A stretch of DNA of 43,016 bases from DATAVB01 sp040414495. Lineage in GTDB: Bacteria; Actinomycetota; Actinomycetes; Mycobacteriales; QHCD01. A program made the translations under genes and the position numbers. The stretch is from the NCBI GenBank assembly GCA_040414495.1, contig JBEDUI010000129.1, forward strand, positions 1-43,016, written 5' to 3'. Under the pieces are notes generated by a model. It was not told the origin of the DNA, searched no databases, and saw only the letters and a list, made by a program, of their open reading frames with translations. Below are positions 16,035 through 23,800 of this stretch, one piece after another. The first letter of the stretch is position 1; every line of letters starts with the position of its first letter.

Positions 16035-16861
16035 CGTTGCTGCTGGCCGGCGCCCCGTTGGGAAATCCGGCCGATGTGAGCCCCCGACTGCGCGCCGCAC
16101 TGTCCGATGTGGACATCGTGGCGGCCGAGGACACCCGCCGGTTGCAGCGACTCACCGATGCGCTCGACATCGACCGGCCGGCGCGGGTCGTCTCGTACTT
16201 CGAGGGCAACGAGGAACAGCGCACGCCCGAGTTGGTCGCCGAACTGGTCGAGGGTCGCGCGGTCCTGCTGATCACCGACGCCGGCATGCCCAGCGTTTCC
16301 GATCCCGGCTACCGGCTGGTCCGGGCCGCGATCGACGCCGGCGTACAGGTGACCTGCCTGCCCGGCCCGTCCGCGGTGACCACTGCGCTCGCGCTCTCCG
16401 GGCTGCCCAGCGACCGGTTCTGCTTCGAAGGTTTCCTACCCCGCAAGGCCGGCAAGCGGCGGCGGGCCCTCGCGGAGTTGGCGGCCGAGCAGCGGACGAT
16501 TGTTTTCTTTGAGGCGCCGCACCGGTTGGCCGAGATGCTGGCCGACGCGGCCGCGGTCCTCGGGGCGGACCGGCCGGCCGCGGTGTGCCGGGAGTTGACC
16601 AAGACGTACGAGGAGGTACGGCGCGGCCCGCTGGCCGAGTTGGTGTCGTGGGCGGCTGCGGGCGTTCGGGGCGAGATTACGGTCGTCATCGGGGGTACTT
16701 CTGTCGCCGCTGCTGCGCCGGAGCCGGAGGAGTTGGCGGCGGCGGTACGGGAACGGGTCGCCGCCGGGTTGTCCCGCCGGGATGCGGTGACCGCGGTGGC
16801 CGAGCAGACCGGGGTCGCCCGCCGGCTGGTGTACGCCGCCGCAACCGGTAGCTCGAGCTGA
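16031..16861 (+). CDS. rsmI: 16S rRNA (cytidine1402-2'-O)-methyltransferase
   Basis: A 276-residue SAM-dependent tetrapyrrole-methylase-fold enzyme that methylates the 2'-O of C1402 in 16S rRNA. Diagnostic motifs are LLLAGAPLGNPADVSPR, VAAEDTRR near residue 31, LITDAGMPSVSDPGYRLV, and CLPGPSAVTTALALSGLPSD. FEGFLPRK, IVFFEAPHRL and CRELTKTYEEVRRG complete the set. The usual N-terminal GTLYLVATPIGN reads GAPLGN here. Start GTG overlaps the TetR stop. The last codons and the TGA stop lie inside the first unit of a tandem repeat, so the C-terminus (GSSS) may be recently altered. Confidence 0.95.
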   Translation: MTLLLAGAPLGNPADVSPRLRAALSDVDIVAAEDTRRLQRLTDALDIDRPARVVSYFEGNEEQRTPELVAELVEGRAVLLITDAGMPSVSDPGYRLVRAAIDAGVQVTCLPGPSAVTTALALSGLPSDRFCFEGFLPRKAGKRRRALAELAAEQRTIVFFEAPHRLAEMLADAAAVLGADRPAAVCRELTKTYEEVRRGPLAELVSWAAAGVRGEITVVIGGTSVAAAAPEPEELAAAVRERVAAGLSRRDAVTAVAEQTGVARRLVYAAATGSSS

Positions 16862-16990
16862 CTGGCGCTGTCCGCTGACCCGAGCTGACTGGCGTTGACT
16901 CGGTGACTCGAGCCGCCTCGCTGACTGGCGCTGACTGGCGCTGACCTGACCCGAGCTGACTGGCGCTGACTCGGTGACTGGCGCTGGTCC
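16857..16990. repeat. GCTGACTGGC tandem repeat with a 71-bp higher order
   Basis: The decamer GCTGACTGGC occurs at 16857, 16884, 16920, 16930 and 16955. A larger unit of about 31 bp (CCCGAGCTGACTGGCG then YTGACTCGGTGACT) is present at about 16878 and 16949, offset by 71 bases. The array fills the first third of the 16862-17210 gap and includes the rsmI stop. I see no gene in it. Confidence 0.8.
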
Positions 16991-17035
16991 AACCTCTGAG
17001 CCCGCTGCCACCATCGCCCCGCTGCCACGCGCCCC

Positions 17036-17116
17036 GTTTTGTTGATCATGAAGTTCGCTGCGCGACACGCCGGCGACACGCCGAGCAAAATGTCGGGAAC
17101 TTCATGATCAACAACG
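17036..17116 (+). repeat. REP-like palindromic element, copy A
   Basis: GTTGATCATGAAGTT (17041-17055) and its exact reverse complement (17098-17112) flank a 42-bp centre that contains CGCGACACGCCG (17061-17072). Outer bases also pair loosely (CGTTTT against AACG). A related element in the opposite orientation lies at about 21982-22049. It could fold into a long hairpin and terminate rsmI and corA from both sides. Confidence 0.75.
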
Positions 17117-17210
17117 TAAAGCTGGGGCGGGCGGCTGCAGGGTTCGGAGTGGGCTGCAAGGTTCCGGAGCGGGCGGGCTACCCGAGCTTTGGGCCGGGTG
17201 CCTGCAGGTT
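17117..17210. other. Degenerate GGCTGCARGGTTC repeats before the corA end
   Basis: GGCTGCAGGGTTC (17133) and GGCTGCAAGGTTC (17152), each followed by a GGAG-containing stretch, plus a weaker GCCTGCAGGTTTC copy near 17190, fill the rest of the gap. No coding signal is seen. Confidence 0.5.
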
Positions 17211-18293
17211 TCAGAGCCAGCCGTTGTGCCGGAAGCCGCGGTAGAGCAGCAGGCAGACCACCGCGATCACGCCCATCACGATCGGGTACCCGTACGTCCA
17301 TCCCAGCTCGGGCATGTGCTTGAAGTTCATGCCGTACACGGCGCACACAGCGGTCGGTACGGCGGCGATCGCGACCCAGGCCGAGATCTTGCGCATGTCC
17401 TCGTTCTCGGCCATGGTCATGCGGGCCAGGCAGGCCTGCAGGATCGAGGTGAGCAGTTCGTCGAAGCTGGCCACCTGCTCCCGCACCCGGGTGACGTGGT
17501 CGGCCACGTCCCGGAAGTATTCGCGGATCTCGTCCGGTACGGCGGAGAGGTGCCGTTCGGCCAGGGTCCGTACCGGGCCGGCCAGCGGGGAGACCGCGCG
17601 GCGTAGCTCGAGCAGTTCGCGCTTGAGCTGGTAGATCCGTTCCACATCCTGGCTACGGCTGGGGGAGAAGACCGACGTCTCGACCTCGTCGATGTCGGCC
17701 TCCACGTCGCTGACCACCGACAGGTACTGGTCGACGACATTGTCCGAGATCGCATACAGCACGGCGGCCGGACCATACGCAAGCAGCTCGGGCCGCTCCT
17801 CCAGCCAATGCCGGACGCTGCCCAGCTTGCCGTGCCGGCCATGGCGCACGGTAATGGCGAAATGCTCGCCGACGAACACCATCACCTCGCCGGTGTTCAC
17901 GATCTCGCTGGTGGCGGTGAGCCGCTCGTGCTCGACGTACCGCAATGTCTTGAGCACCACGAACAACGTGTCGTCGTAGCGTTCCAGCTTCGGGCGCTGG
18001 GCCGCGTTGACCGCGTCCTCGACGGCCAACGGGTGCAGGTCGAATTCGTCCGCGATACCGGCGAACTGCTCAGCCGTCGGCTCGTACAACCCGAGCCAGA
18101 CGAAGCCACGCCGCTTGCGGGCCAGCCGAGCCGCTTCGACGTAGCCACCGGAGAACGGCAGCCGGACGCCGTCGACGTACACACCGCAGTCGACGACACA
18201 GTTGCGTTGGCGCGTAGCCGGTGCGCTGGGCACCTCGGTCATGGCGCGACGGCGCGCAATTGGTCGACGGGCGATTTTCAGGGGTGTGCTCAT
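17211..18293 (-). CDS. corA: CorA-family magnesium/cobalt transporter
   Basis: A 360-residue protein with a large cytoplasmic N-domain (FVWLGLYEPTAEQF, then HPLAVEDAVNAAQRPKLERY), a long helix, and two C-terminal membrane helices. The signature YGMNF follows the first helix. Second is an acidic MPELGW loop, then the final helix and basic tail. It forms a pentameric Mg2+ channel. I chose ATG 18293, with GGAG 7 bases upstream. The frame stays open to 18443, but that stretch is Arg-rich and unlike the family. A leader of about 270 bases with a probable 20-codon leader peptide lies upstream. Divergent from metG. Confidence 0.93.
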   Translation of the reverse strand: MSTPLKIARRPIARRRAMTEVPSAPATRQRNCVVDCGVYVDGVRLPFSGGYVEAARLARKRRGFVWLGLYEPTAEQFAGIADEFDLHPLAVEDAVNAAQRPKLERYDDTLFVVLKTLRYVEHERLTATSEIVNTGEVMVFVGEHFAITVRHGRHGKLGSVRHWLEERPELLAYGPAAVLYAISDNVVDQYLSVVSDVEADIDEVETSVFSPSRSQDVERIYQLKRELLELRRAVSPLAGPVRTLAERHLSAVPDEIREYFRDVADHVTRVREQVASFDELLTSILQACLARMTMAENEDMRKISAWVAIAAVPTAVCAVYGMNFKHMPELGWTYGYPIVMGVIAVVCLLLYRGFRHNGWL

Positions 18294-18455
18294 TCGTGGC
18301 TCCGCTGTCCTGATGGTCGCTGTTCTCGCGGGTTTTCCCGTCCGGAACCGGCGACCCAGCAGACCACTACGTGCGGTCGGATCGTCTGTGGACGGGCGAA
18401 AGCGCACGTCGCCACCCTCGACTTGATGCCGAGGAAATCTCATCAGTGAACGGTG

Positions 18456-18518
18456 TCAGTCAGACACTGCCGGAGACAGCGACGCGCGCATAGGACTGGG
18501 ATGATCGCCAGCACTCAC
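18456..18518 (-). CDS. Probable corA leader peptide (20 codons)
   Basis: On the minus strand AAGGAGGTG (18533-18525), a nine-base match to the anti-Shine-Dalgarno, is followed after 6 bases by GTG 18518. The 20-codon frame is MSAGDHPSPMRASLSPAVSD, ending in TGA at 18456. It has three prolines spaced through it, two of them close to an Asp and a His, plus a final Asp. This is the strongest ribosome binding site in the window, yet it serves only this peptide, 162 bases before corA. Leader peptides rich in Pro and acidic residues sense Mg2+ through ribosome destabilisation in enterobacterial mgtA and corA systems. A similar role here is inference. Small hairpins (GCCAG/CTGGC at its start, GTGTC/GACAC at its end) could couple translation to RNA folding. 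Confidence 0.6.
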   Translation of the reverse strand: MSAGDHPSPMRASLSPAVSD

Positions 18519-18571
18519 TGGCCCCACCTCCTTGCGTCGCACCGGCTTTGGCCCTTGATCGGCCGTTTTGC

Positions 18572-18577
18572 AGAGTA
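18572..18577 (-). promoter_or_regulatory. Possible -10 of the corA leader transcript
   Basis: TACTCT on the minus strand is the best hexamer upstream of the leader peptide and would give a start near 18565 and a leader of about 270 bases. No matching -35 at normal spacing is evident. Confidence 0.25.
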
Positions 18578-18640
18578 GCACTTGGCCACCGCTCGGTCCC
18601 GACAAACGGACGCCTGATCGAGGCCAGTGCGCGCAATCAC

Positions 18641-18646
18641 TACGCT
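18641..18646 (+). promoter_or_regulatory. -10 element of a probable leaderless promoter (metG)
   Basis: TACGCT is followed by 7 bases and the metG ATG at 18654. There is no Shine-Dalgarno. This is the same hexamer and layout as at 594. Confidence 0.5.
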
Positions 18647-18653
18647 GGCGCGT

Positions 18654-20447
18654 ATGAGTAGCCCGAGGCATATCTTCACCGCCGTCGCCTGGCCGTACGC
18701 CAGCGGACCGCGGCACATCGGCCACGTTGCCGGCATCGGCGTCCCGCCGGACGTCTTCAGCCGCTATCACCGAATGGCCGGCAACCGGGTACTCATGGTC
18801 TCCGGTACCGACGAGCACGGCACGCCGATTCTGGTCGCGGCCGATAAGGAAGGCATCACCCCGCGCGAGGTGGCCGACCGTTACAACCGGGTCATCGCGG
18901 ACGACCTGGCCTCGTTGGGCTCGACGTACGACCTGTTCACCCGCACCACGACCCGCAATCACGCGGCGGTGGTGCAGGAGATGTTCCTGACGCTGCTGAA
19001 GAACGGATACGTCTTCCCCAAGACGATGCTCGGCGCGGTTTCGCCGTCGACCGGTCGCACCCTGCCGGACCGCTACATCGAGGGCACCTGCCCGATCTGT
19101 GGTTACCCGAACGCGCGCGGCGACCAGTGCGACAACTGCGGCAACCAGCTCGACCCGACCGACCTGATCAACCCGCGCTCGCGGATCAACGGCGAGACGC
19201 CGACCTTCGTCGAGACCGAGCACTACTTCCTCGATCTGCCCGCGTTCGCCGAGGCGTTGGGCGCCTGGTACCAGACCCGGACGTCGTGGCGACCCAACGT
19301 CGTGAAGTTCGTGACCAACCTGCTGGAGGACCTCAAGCCGCGGGCGATCACCCGCGACCTGGACTGGGGCGTCCCGGTGCCGCTGGATGGATGGCGGGAC
19401 CGCAACGACAAGCGGCTGTACGTGTGGTTCGACGCGGTCATCGGATATCTGTCCGCTTCGATCGAATGGGCCGCCCGCAGTGGTGATCCGGACGCGTGGA
19501 AGGCGTGGTGGCAGGACCCGTCGGCCGAGCAGTACTACTTCATGGGCAAGGACAACATCGTCTTCCACGCCGAGATCTGGCCGGCGATGTTGTTGGGTAA
19601 CAACGGCCAGGGCGCTTCCAATGGCTCGCCAGGCTCGTTGGGCACGTTGAATCTGCCGTACGAAATTGTCTCCAGCGAATTCCTGACCATGGAGGCGCGG
19701 AAATTCTCCTCCTCCCGCGGTGTGGGAATTCTGGTCCGGGATTTCCTCGCGCGGTACGACGCCGATGCGCTGCGTTATTACTTGGCCGTGGCGGGTCCGG
19801 AAAACCAGGACACCGATTTCACCTGGTCCGAATTCCTGCGGCGTAACAATGACGAATTGGTCGCCGGCTGGGGCAACCTGGTCAACCGGTCGATTTCGAT
19901 GGCGGCCAAGAACGTCGGATCGGTCCCCGAGGCCGGCGAGCTGTCCGATGTGGACCGTGAGCTGTTGGGGACGACGCAGGCGGCATTCGGCACGGTCGGC
20001 GAATTGCTGGAACGGTCCCGGCAGAAGGCCGCGATCACCGAGACGATGCGCGTGGTCGCGCTGGCCAACAAGTACATTTCCGAGCAGGAACCGTGGAAGC
20101 TGAAGAATGCGGACCCCGAGCGGATGCGGACCGTGTTGCACGTCGCGCTACAAGCGGTCGATGACTGCAAGACGCTGCTGACCCCGTTCCTGCCGCATTC
20201 GGCCCAGCAGGTGCACGAGCAGCTGGGGAATTCCGGTGCGTGGGCGACGATGCCGGAAATGCAGGAGGTCGACGAGGAAGGCGGTCCGTCGTACGCCGTC
20301 CTGCGCGGCGATTACGACACCGGGGCGCGGTGGGAATCGACGCCGATCAAGCCTGGAACGCCGCTCGCGCCGCCGAAGCCGGTGTTCCGCAAGCTCGACC
20401 CGTCCATCGTGGATGAGGAGCTGGCCCGGCTGACCGAGTCCGAGTGA
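18654..20447 (+). CDS. metG: Methionyl-tRNA synthetase
   Basis: A 597-residue class I synthetase that charges tRNA-Met. The HIGH motif is exact (residues 21-24, in YASGPRHIGHVAG). The connective peptide has four zinc cysteines in CPICGYPNARGDQCDNCG (about 145-162). The KMSKS loop is the variant KFSSSRG at 350-356, a known variant in this family. The anticodon-binding helical domain follows, with EQEPWKL. No C-terminal EMAP domain is present. Start is ATG 18654, probably leaderless; a GTG at 18627 in frame has no support. The stop overlaps the tatD start by 4 bases, as expected for the metG-tatD-rpfB-ksgA order. Confidence 0.97.
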   Translation: MSSPRHIFTAVAWPYASGPRHIGHVAGIGVPPDVFSRYHRMAGNRVLMVSGTDEHGTPILVAADKEGITPREVADRYNRVIADDLASLGSTYDLFTRTTTRNHAAVVQEMFLTLLKNGYVFPKTMLGAVSPSTGRTLPDRYIEGTCPICGYPNARGDQCDNCGNQLDPTDLINPRSRINGETPTFVETEHYFLDLPAFAEALGAWYQTRTSWRPNVVKFVTNLLEDLKPRAITRDLDWGVPVPLDGWRDRNDKRLYVWFDAVIGYLSASIEWAARSGDPDAWKAWWQDPSAEQYYFMGKDNIVFHAEIWPAMLLGNNGQGASNGSPGSLGTLNLPYEIVSSEFLTMEARKFSSSRGVGILVRDFLARYDADALRYYLAVAGPENQDTDFTWSEFLRRNNDELVAGWGNLVNRSISMAAKNVGSVPEAGELSDVDRELLGTTQAAFGTVGELLERSRQKAAITETMRVVALANKYISEQEPWKLKNADPERMRTVLHVALQAVDDCKTLLTPFLPHSAQQVHEQLGNSGAWATMPEMQEVDEEGGPSYAVLRGDYDTGARWESTPIKPGTPLAPPKPVFRKLDPSIVDEELARLTESE

Positions 20448-21268
20448 GTCAGCGGCGGGGTGATCCACCACCGGCGCCGGAGCCGTTGCCGGGCCCGGCG
20501 CTGGATAGCCATTGTCACCTGGACGCGATGGGCTGCGTCGACGACGCGGACGTGGCCCGGGTGATGGCGCAGGCGCAGGCGGTGGGAATTCGCCGGGTCA
20601 TCACCGCTGGGGACACTGTGGACAGTTCACAGTGGTGCGCCGACCGGGCCGGGGCGCATCCGGACGTTTTCGCCACGGTCGCGGTGCATCCGAACGAGAC
20701 CGGTGAGTTGACCGAGCAGACGTACGAGGATCTGGCCCGGCTGGCGGCGTTGCCGCAGGTGGTCGCGGTGGGGGAGACCGGCCTGGATTACTACTGGGGC
20801 CGGGTCGAGCCGAAGGTCCAGCAGGAGGCGTTCCGCCGCCATATCGCGCTGGCCAAGGCGGTTGGCAAGGCGCTGGTGATCCACGACCGGGACGCGCACG
20901 AGGACATCCTGCGGGTGCTGACCGAGGAGGGCGCGCCGGCCTTCACGGTGTTCCACTGCTTTTCCGGTGACGCCGACATGGCGCGGCGCTGCGTCGAGGC
21001 CGGATACGTATTAAGTTTCGCCGGCACGGTGACGTTCAAGAATGCGCCGGCACTGCGCGAGGCGGCCCGGTTGACCCCGCCCGGTCAGTTTCTTGTTGAA
21101 ACCGATGCGCCGTTCCTGACCCCGATGCCGTATCGCGGGCGGCCCAACGCGCCTTACGTGGTGCCGCTGACGTTGCGTTCGCTGGCCGAAACCAGAGGCG
21201 TACCGGTCGGGGAGTTGTGCGAACAGGTCACCGCGACCGCGGCCCGGGTATTCGGCATTCCCGCCTGA
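20444..21268 (+). CDS. tatD: TatD-family metal-dependent hydrolase (DNase)
   Basis: A 274-residue amidohydrolase-fold enzyme. The metal-binding SHCHLD motif is at 22-27, GETGLDYYWG carries the bridging Glu, and VIHDRDAHEDIL, FTVFHCFSGD and LVETDAPFLTP supply the remaining His and Asp ligands. TatD proteins act as 3'-5' exonucleases or D-aminoacyl-type hydrolases. The GTG start overlaps the metG stop (GTGA). The protein has a 16-residue Pro-rich N-terminal extension. It converges on the decayed FAH-family gene. Confidence 0.95.
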   Translation: MSQRRGDPPPAPEPLPGPALDSHCHLDAMGCVDDADVARVMAQAQAVGIRRVITAGDTVDSSQWCADRAGAHPDVFATVAVHPNETGELTEQTYEDLARLAALPQVVAVGETGLDYYWGRVEPKVQQEAFRRHIALAKAVGKALVIHDRDAHEDILRVLTEEGAPAFTVFHCFSGDADMARRCVEAGYVLSFAGTVTFKNAPALREAARLTPPGQFLVETDAPFLTPMPYRGRPNAPYVVPLTLRSLAETRGVPVGELCEQVTATAARVFGIPA

Positions 21269-21280
21269 CAGATCGCCGGG

Positions 21281-21920
21281 TCAGGGTGTCTCCGCAGCGC
21301 ATTTGTTGCGAAGGGCGCCAAGGCCGTGGATCTCGGTCTCGATGATATCGCCTGGCTGAATCCGTGGAAGATGCCCGCCGCTGGGCGTAGGCGTACCGGT
21401 AAGACAGACGTCGCCGGGGCGAAGCGTAATGAATGCCGACAGGAAGCTGACGAGATGGCAAATGTCGGTGACCATTTCACTGGTGCGCGCGAATTGGACC
21501 AGCTCACCATTGAGTCGACATTCGATGGTCAGGTCGTTGGGATCTGGAAGTTCATCCGTGGTGACAATGGCCGGTCCGAGTGGGCAAAAGGTGTCCAAGC
21601 TCTTGCCCAGCGCCTTCAGCGGCATGTAGTCGGCTGTCCATGGCGACGTAGATCGGCGACCTCAGACGGGCGGGCGGATAGTTCGCAACCAGGCCGAAGA
21701 TCGAGCCCGGGTTCGGTACCGCGGCGCCGAGTCGCACGTTGGAAAGGTCTTGGCCGCCTTCGAATGCGCCGCGTTGCGCTAGCTCACGAGCGTGCTCCCA
21801 ATGGTCGTGCAGAACCGCCATTGGGTCCGGCGCGATGGTTCCGTCTGAGAGATCCTCGAGATCGTAAACGCGCTGGTCGGCAAGCAGTGCCGCCCGTCCG
21901 CCGACATTGACTACCTTCAT
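21281..21920 (-). pseudogene. Decayed fumarylacetoacetate-hydrolase-family gene
   Basis: The minus strand starts at ATG 21920 with AAGGTGG 6 bases upstream. It reads a normal FAH N-terminal part ending in IFGLVANYPPARLRSPIYVA. It then jumps, in another frame, to DYMPLKALGKSLDTFCPLGP and finishes with RTSEMVTDICHLVSFLSAF and RPGDVCLTGTPTPSGGHLP, the usual C-terminus. The central catalytic stretch that normally carries the metal-binding Glu/Glu/Asp residues is missing between about 21640 and 21660. One internal deletion of roughly 80 codons with a frameshift explains this. A functional FAH enzyme is not possible from it. The intact ribosome site suggests a fairly recent loss. Confidence 0.8.
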
Positions 21921-21981
21921 TTTCAACCACCTTGGCCTCCGGGAGCGGTCGCGGCCACCGATCTCTCCTATTGTCCCGCCC

Positions 21982-22049
21982 GTCGTTGGTGATCATGCAG
22001 AAATGGCTTGTCCGTACGGCGTGTCGCGAACCAATTTTGCATGATCGCG
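21982..22049 (-). repeat. REP-like palindromic element, copy B
   Basis: Read on the minus strand it has GCGATCATGCAAAAT, then CGCGACACGCCG (plus 22017-22028), then TGCATGATCACCAACG. The core dodecamer and the CATGATCA-CAACG end are shared with copy A at 17036-17116. The arms changed together (A to C after CATG), so the fold is kept. It lies in the gap between the decayed FAH gene and the GH4 gene; the rest of 21927-22205 shows no gene. Confidence 0.7.
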
Positions 22050-22154
22050 CGGGAAGTCGGATGGCCTGTGTGGCAGGGAAATTGGACTGCCCGAATGTGG
22101 CCAGTGAATTCGGCACGGCGGCCTTGACGAGGTCGGCGGGCTGCAGAATCGTGA

Positions 22155-22174
22155 GTACGGGGCTGGGTCCGTAC
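22155..22174 (+). promoter_or_regulatory. Inverted repeat upstream of the GH4 gene
   Basis: GTACGG (22155-22160) and CCGTAC (22169-22174) are perfect 6-bp arms, 8 bp apart, ending 31 bases before the start codon. It may be an operator or a 5' RNA hairpin. No local sugar regulator gene is present. Confidence 0.35.
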
Positions 22175-22205
22175 CGTCCATCACTGAGCGAAGGTGGTGC
22201 TGAGC

Positions 22206-23576
22206 ATGGCGAAGATTTCCATTATTGGTGCCGGTGGGTACGTATTCCCGCTACGGCTGATCGGCGACCTGCTGAGTTATCCGGAGTTGCGGGCATCGAC
22301 GCTCACGTTGATGGACGTCGACGCGACCCGACTCGCCCGCACCGCCGATGCGGCCGCCGCATTGGTGGCCCACCACGGATTTCCGACCACTGTGGAGCGA
22401 ACCACCGACCGGCGTGAGGCCCTGGACGGGGCCGATTTCGTCATCGTCACCTTCCAGGTGGGCGGAATCGACGCGTACCGCACCGACGTGGAGATTCCCC
22501 GGCGGTACGGTCTGGACCAGCCGGTCGGTGACACCCTCGGGCCCGGCGGGGTATTTCGGTTTCTGCGCTCGGCGCCGGCGTACCGGGAAATCGCCGCGGA
22601 TATGCGGGAATTGTGTCCCAGCGCCCTGCTGATCAATTACGCCAACCCGATGGCGATGAACTGCTGGTACCTCGCGGAATTGGGCATCGAGACAGTCGGC
22701 CTGTGCCACAGCGTGCAGAACACCTCGCGGATGCTGGCTCGCGAGCTTGGTGTGCCATATGACGAGGTGCATTTCATCTCCGCCGGAATCAACCATCAGG
22801 CCTGGTTCACCGAATTCGAACGGAATGGCGAGGACCTGTATCCCCGGCTGCGTGAGGTCATGGTGGCGCACCACCTGGCGCCGCGCGAATTGGGTGAGGT
22901 GGCCGGCGATTCGGGTGATCACAGCCAGGCTCGCGGCGCCTCGGTCTACGAAGGGGCGGCCGAACGGGTCCGCACCCAGATCATGGCCAAGTTCGGCTAT
23001 TTCCACACCGAGTCCAGCCACCACGCCTCGGAGTACGTGCCGTACTTCCGCAAGAACACCGAATCCATCGACCAGTTCATCCCGCAGCGCTGGGATTATT
23101 ACCAGCTGTGCGCCGCGCACGACGATGACGCCCAGACCGAAGAGCTGCTCGAACGACTGAAGGAGAAGCTGGAGCCGTCGCTGGAATACGGCTCGCAGAT
23201 CATCCACAGCATGCTGACCGGTCGCCCAAGCGTCATTCACGGGAATGTGGCCAACCGGACGTTGATTCCGAATCTGCCCGACGGTTGCTGCGTCGAGGTG
23301 CCGTGCCTGGTCGACAAGAATGGTGTGCAGCCGACCGCGGTCAACCCGCTGCCGCCACAATGCGCGGCCATCAACCGCAACGCGATCAACGTGCAGCAGT
23401 TGGCGGTCATGGCCGCGTTGACCGGCAACCGCGAGCACATCTACCACGCCGTTATGCTCGACCCGCTGACCGCGGCGCTGCTGAACCTCGACCAGATCAC
23501 GGCGATGGTCGACGAATTGCTGGCCGCGCAGGCTCAGTGGTTGCCAGATTTTTTCACCGCAGGAAGCCCGATTTAG
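22206..23576 (+). CDS. Family 4 glycoside hydrolase (alpha-galactosidase/alpha-glucosidase type)
   Basis: A 456-residue NAD+- and Mn2+-dependent GH4 enzyme. The Rossmann start is SIIGAGGYVF (GAGGY 8-12). The NYANPMAMN segment (144-152) is followed by the metal-site CHSVQ (Cys167-His168) and the INHQAWF motif (His197). GH4 enzymes cleave glycosides by an oxidation-elimination route. The spacing and the intact CHSVQ/GINHQAW pair resemble the MelA alpha-galactosidase / AglA alpha-glucosidase branch, not phospho-beta-glucosidases. Start is ATG 22206 with AAGGTGG 8 bases upstream. No transporter lies beside it, so it looks like an insertion into the metG-tatD-rpfB order. Confidence 0.92.
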   Translation: MAKISIIGAGGYVFPLRLIGDLLSYPELRASTLTLMDVDATRLARTADAAAALVAHHGFPTTVERTTDRREALDGADFVIVTFQVGGIDAYRTDVEIPRRYGLDQPVGDTLGPGGVFRFLRSAPAYREIAADMRELCPSALLINYANPMAMNCWYLAELGIETVGLCHSVQNTSRMLARELGVPYDEVHFISAGINHQAWFTEFERNGEDLYPRLREVMVAHHLAPRELGEVAGDSGDHSQARGASVYEGAAERVRTQIMAKFGYFHTESSHHASEYVPYFRKNTESIDQFIPQRWDYYQLCAAHDDDAQTEELLERLKEKLEPSLEYGSQIIHSMLTGRPSVIHGNVANRTLIPNLPDGCCVEVPCLVDKNGVQPTAVNPLPPQCAAINRNAINVQQLAVMAALTGNREHIYHAVMLDPLTAALLNLDQITAMVDELLAAQAQWLPDFFTAGSPI

Positions 23577-23800
23577 CGGGTGATCGTGCACGGATGTCCA
23601 GTTCGTAAAGCTGTTGATGTCGCGACACGGACGTAAAAGCCACCCCCTGTGTTGGCACCATTACCGAGGTCCGTTATCGTGCTGTGATCGTTGGCCGGGG
23701 TGGGGAAGCTCCGGGTGATACGAGCGTCGTACGGGGGCAGGCTGACGCGCGTCGCCCGTAGGGTTGTCCTCTGCCCGGGTGGACCGAATGCAGGAGCACC

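Noticed and set aside
18294..18600. An M-box magnesium riboswitch in the corA leader
   Set aside because: The conserved UUAGGUGAGGCUCCU and GUGCUAAAGCUCUAC-type segments of the M-box are not present. The leader-peptide reading explains the strong ribosome site better.
23610..23632. A third copy of the REP-like element near 23617 (GTCGCGACACGG)
   Set aside because: Only the central GCGACACG is shared. The GATCATG arms are missing, so it is not counted as a family member.
23640..23800. A c-di-AMP (ydaO/yuaA) riboswitch before rpfB
   Set aside because: Such riboswitches do precede rpf genes in actinobacteria, but the conserved GGGUGAAUC, CCCGAA-CCGACAGC and CUAACCUCGUAGGC-type blocks are absent. 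Only a vague GGGTGATAC is present.
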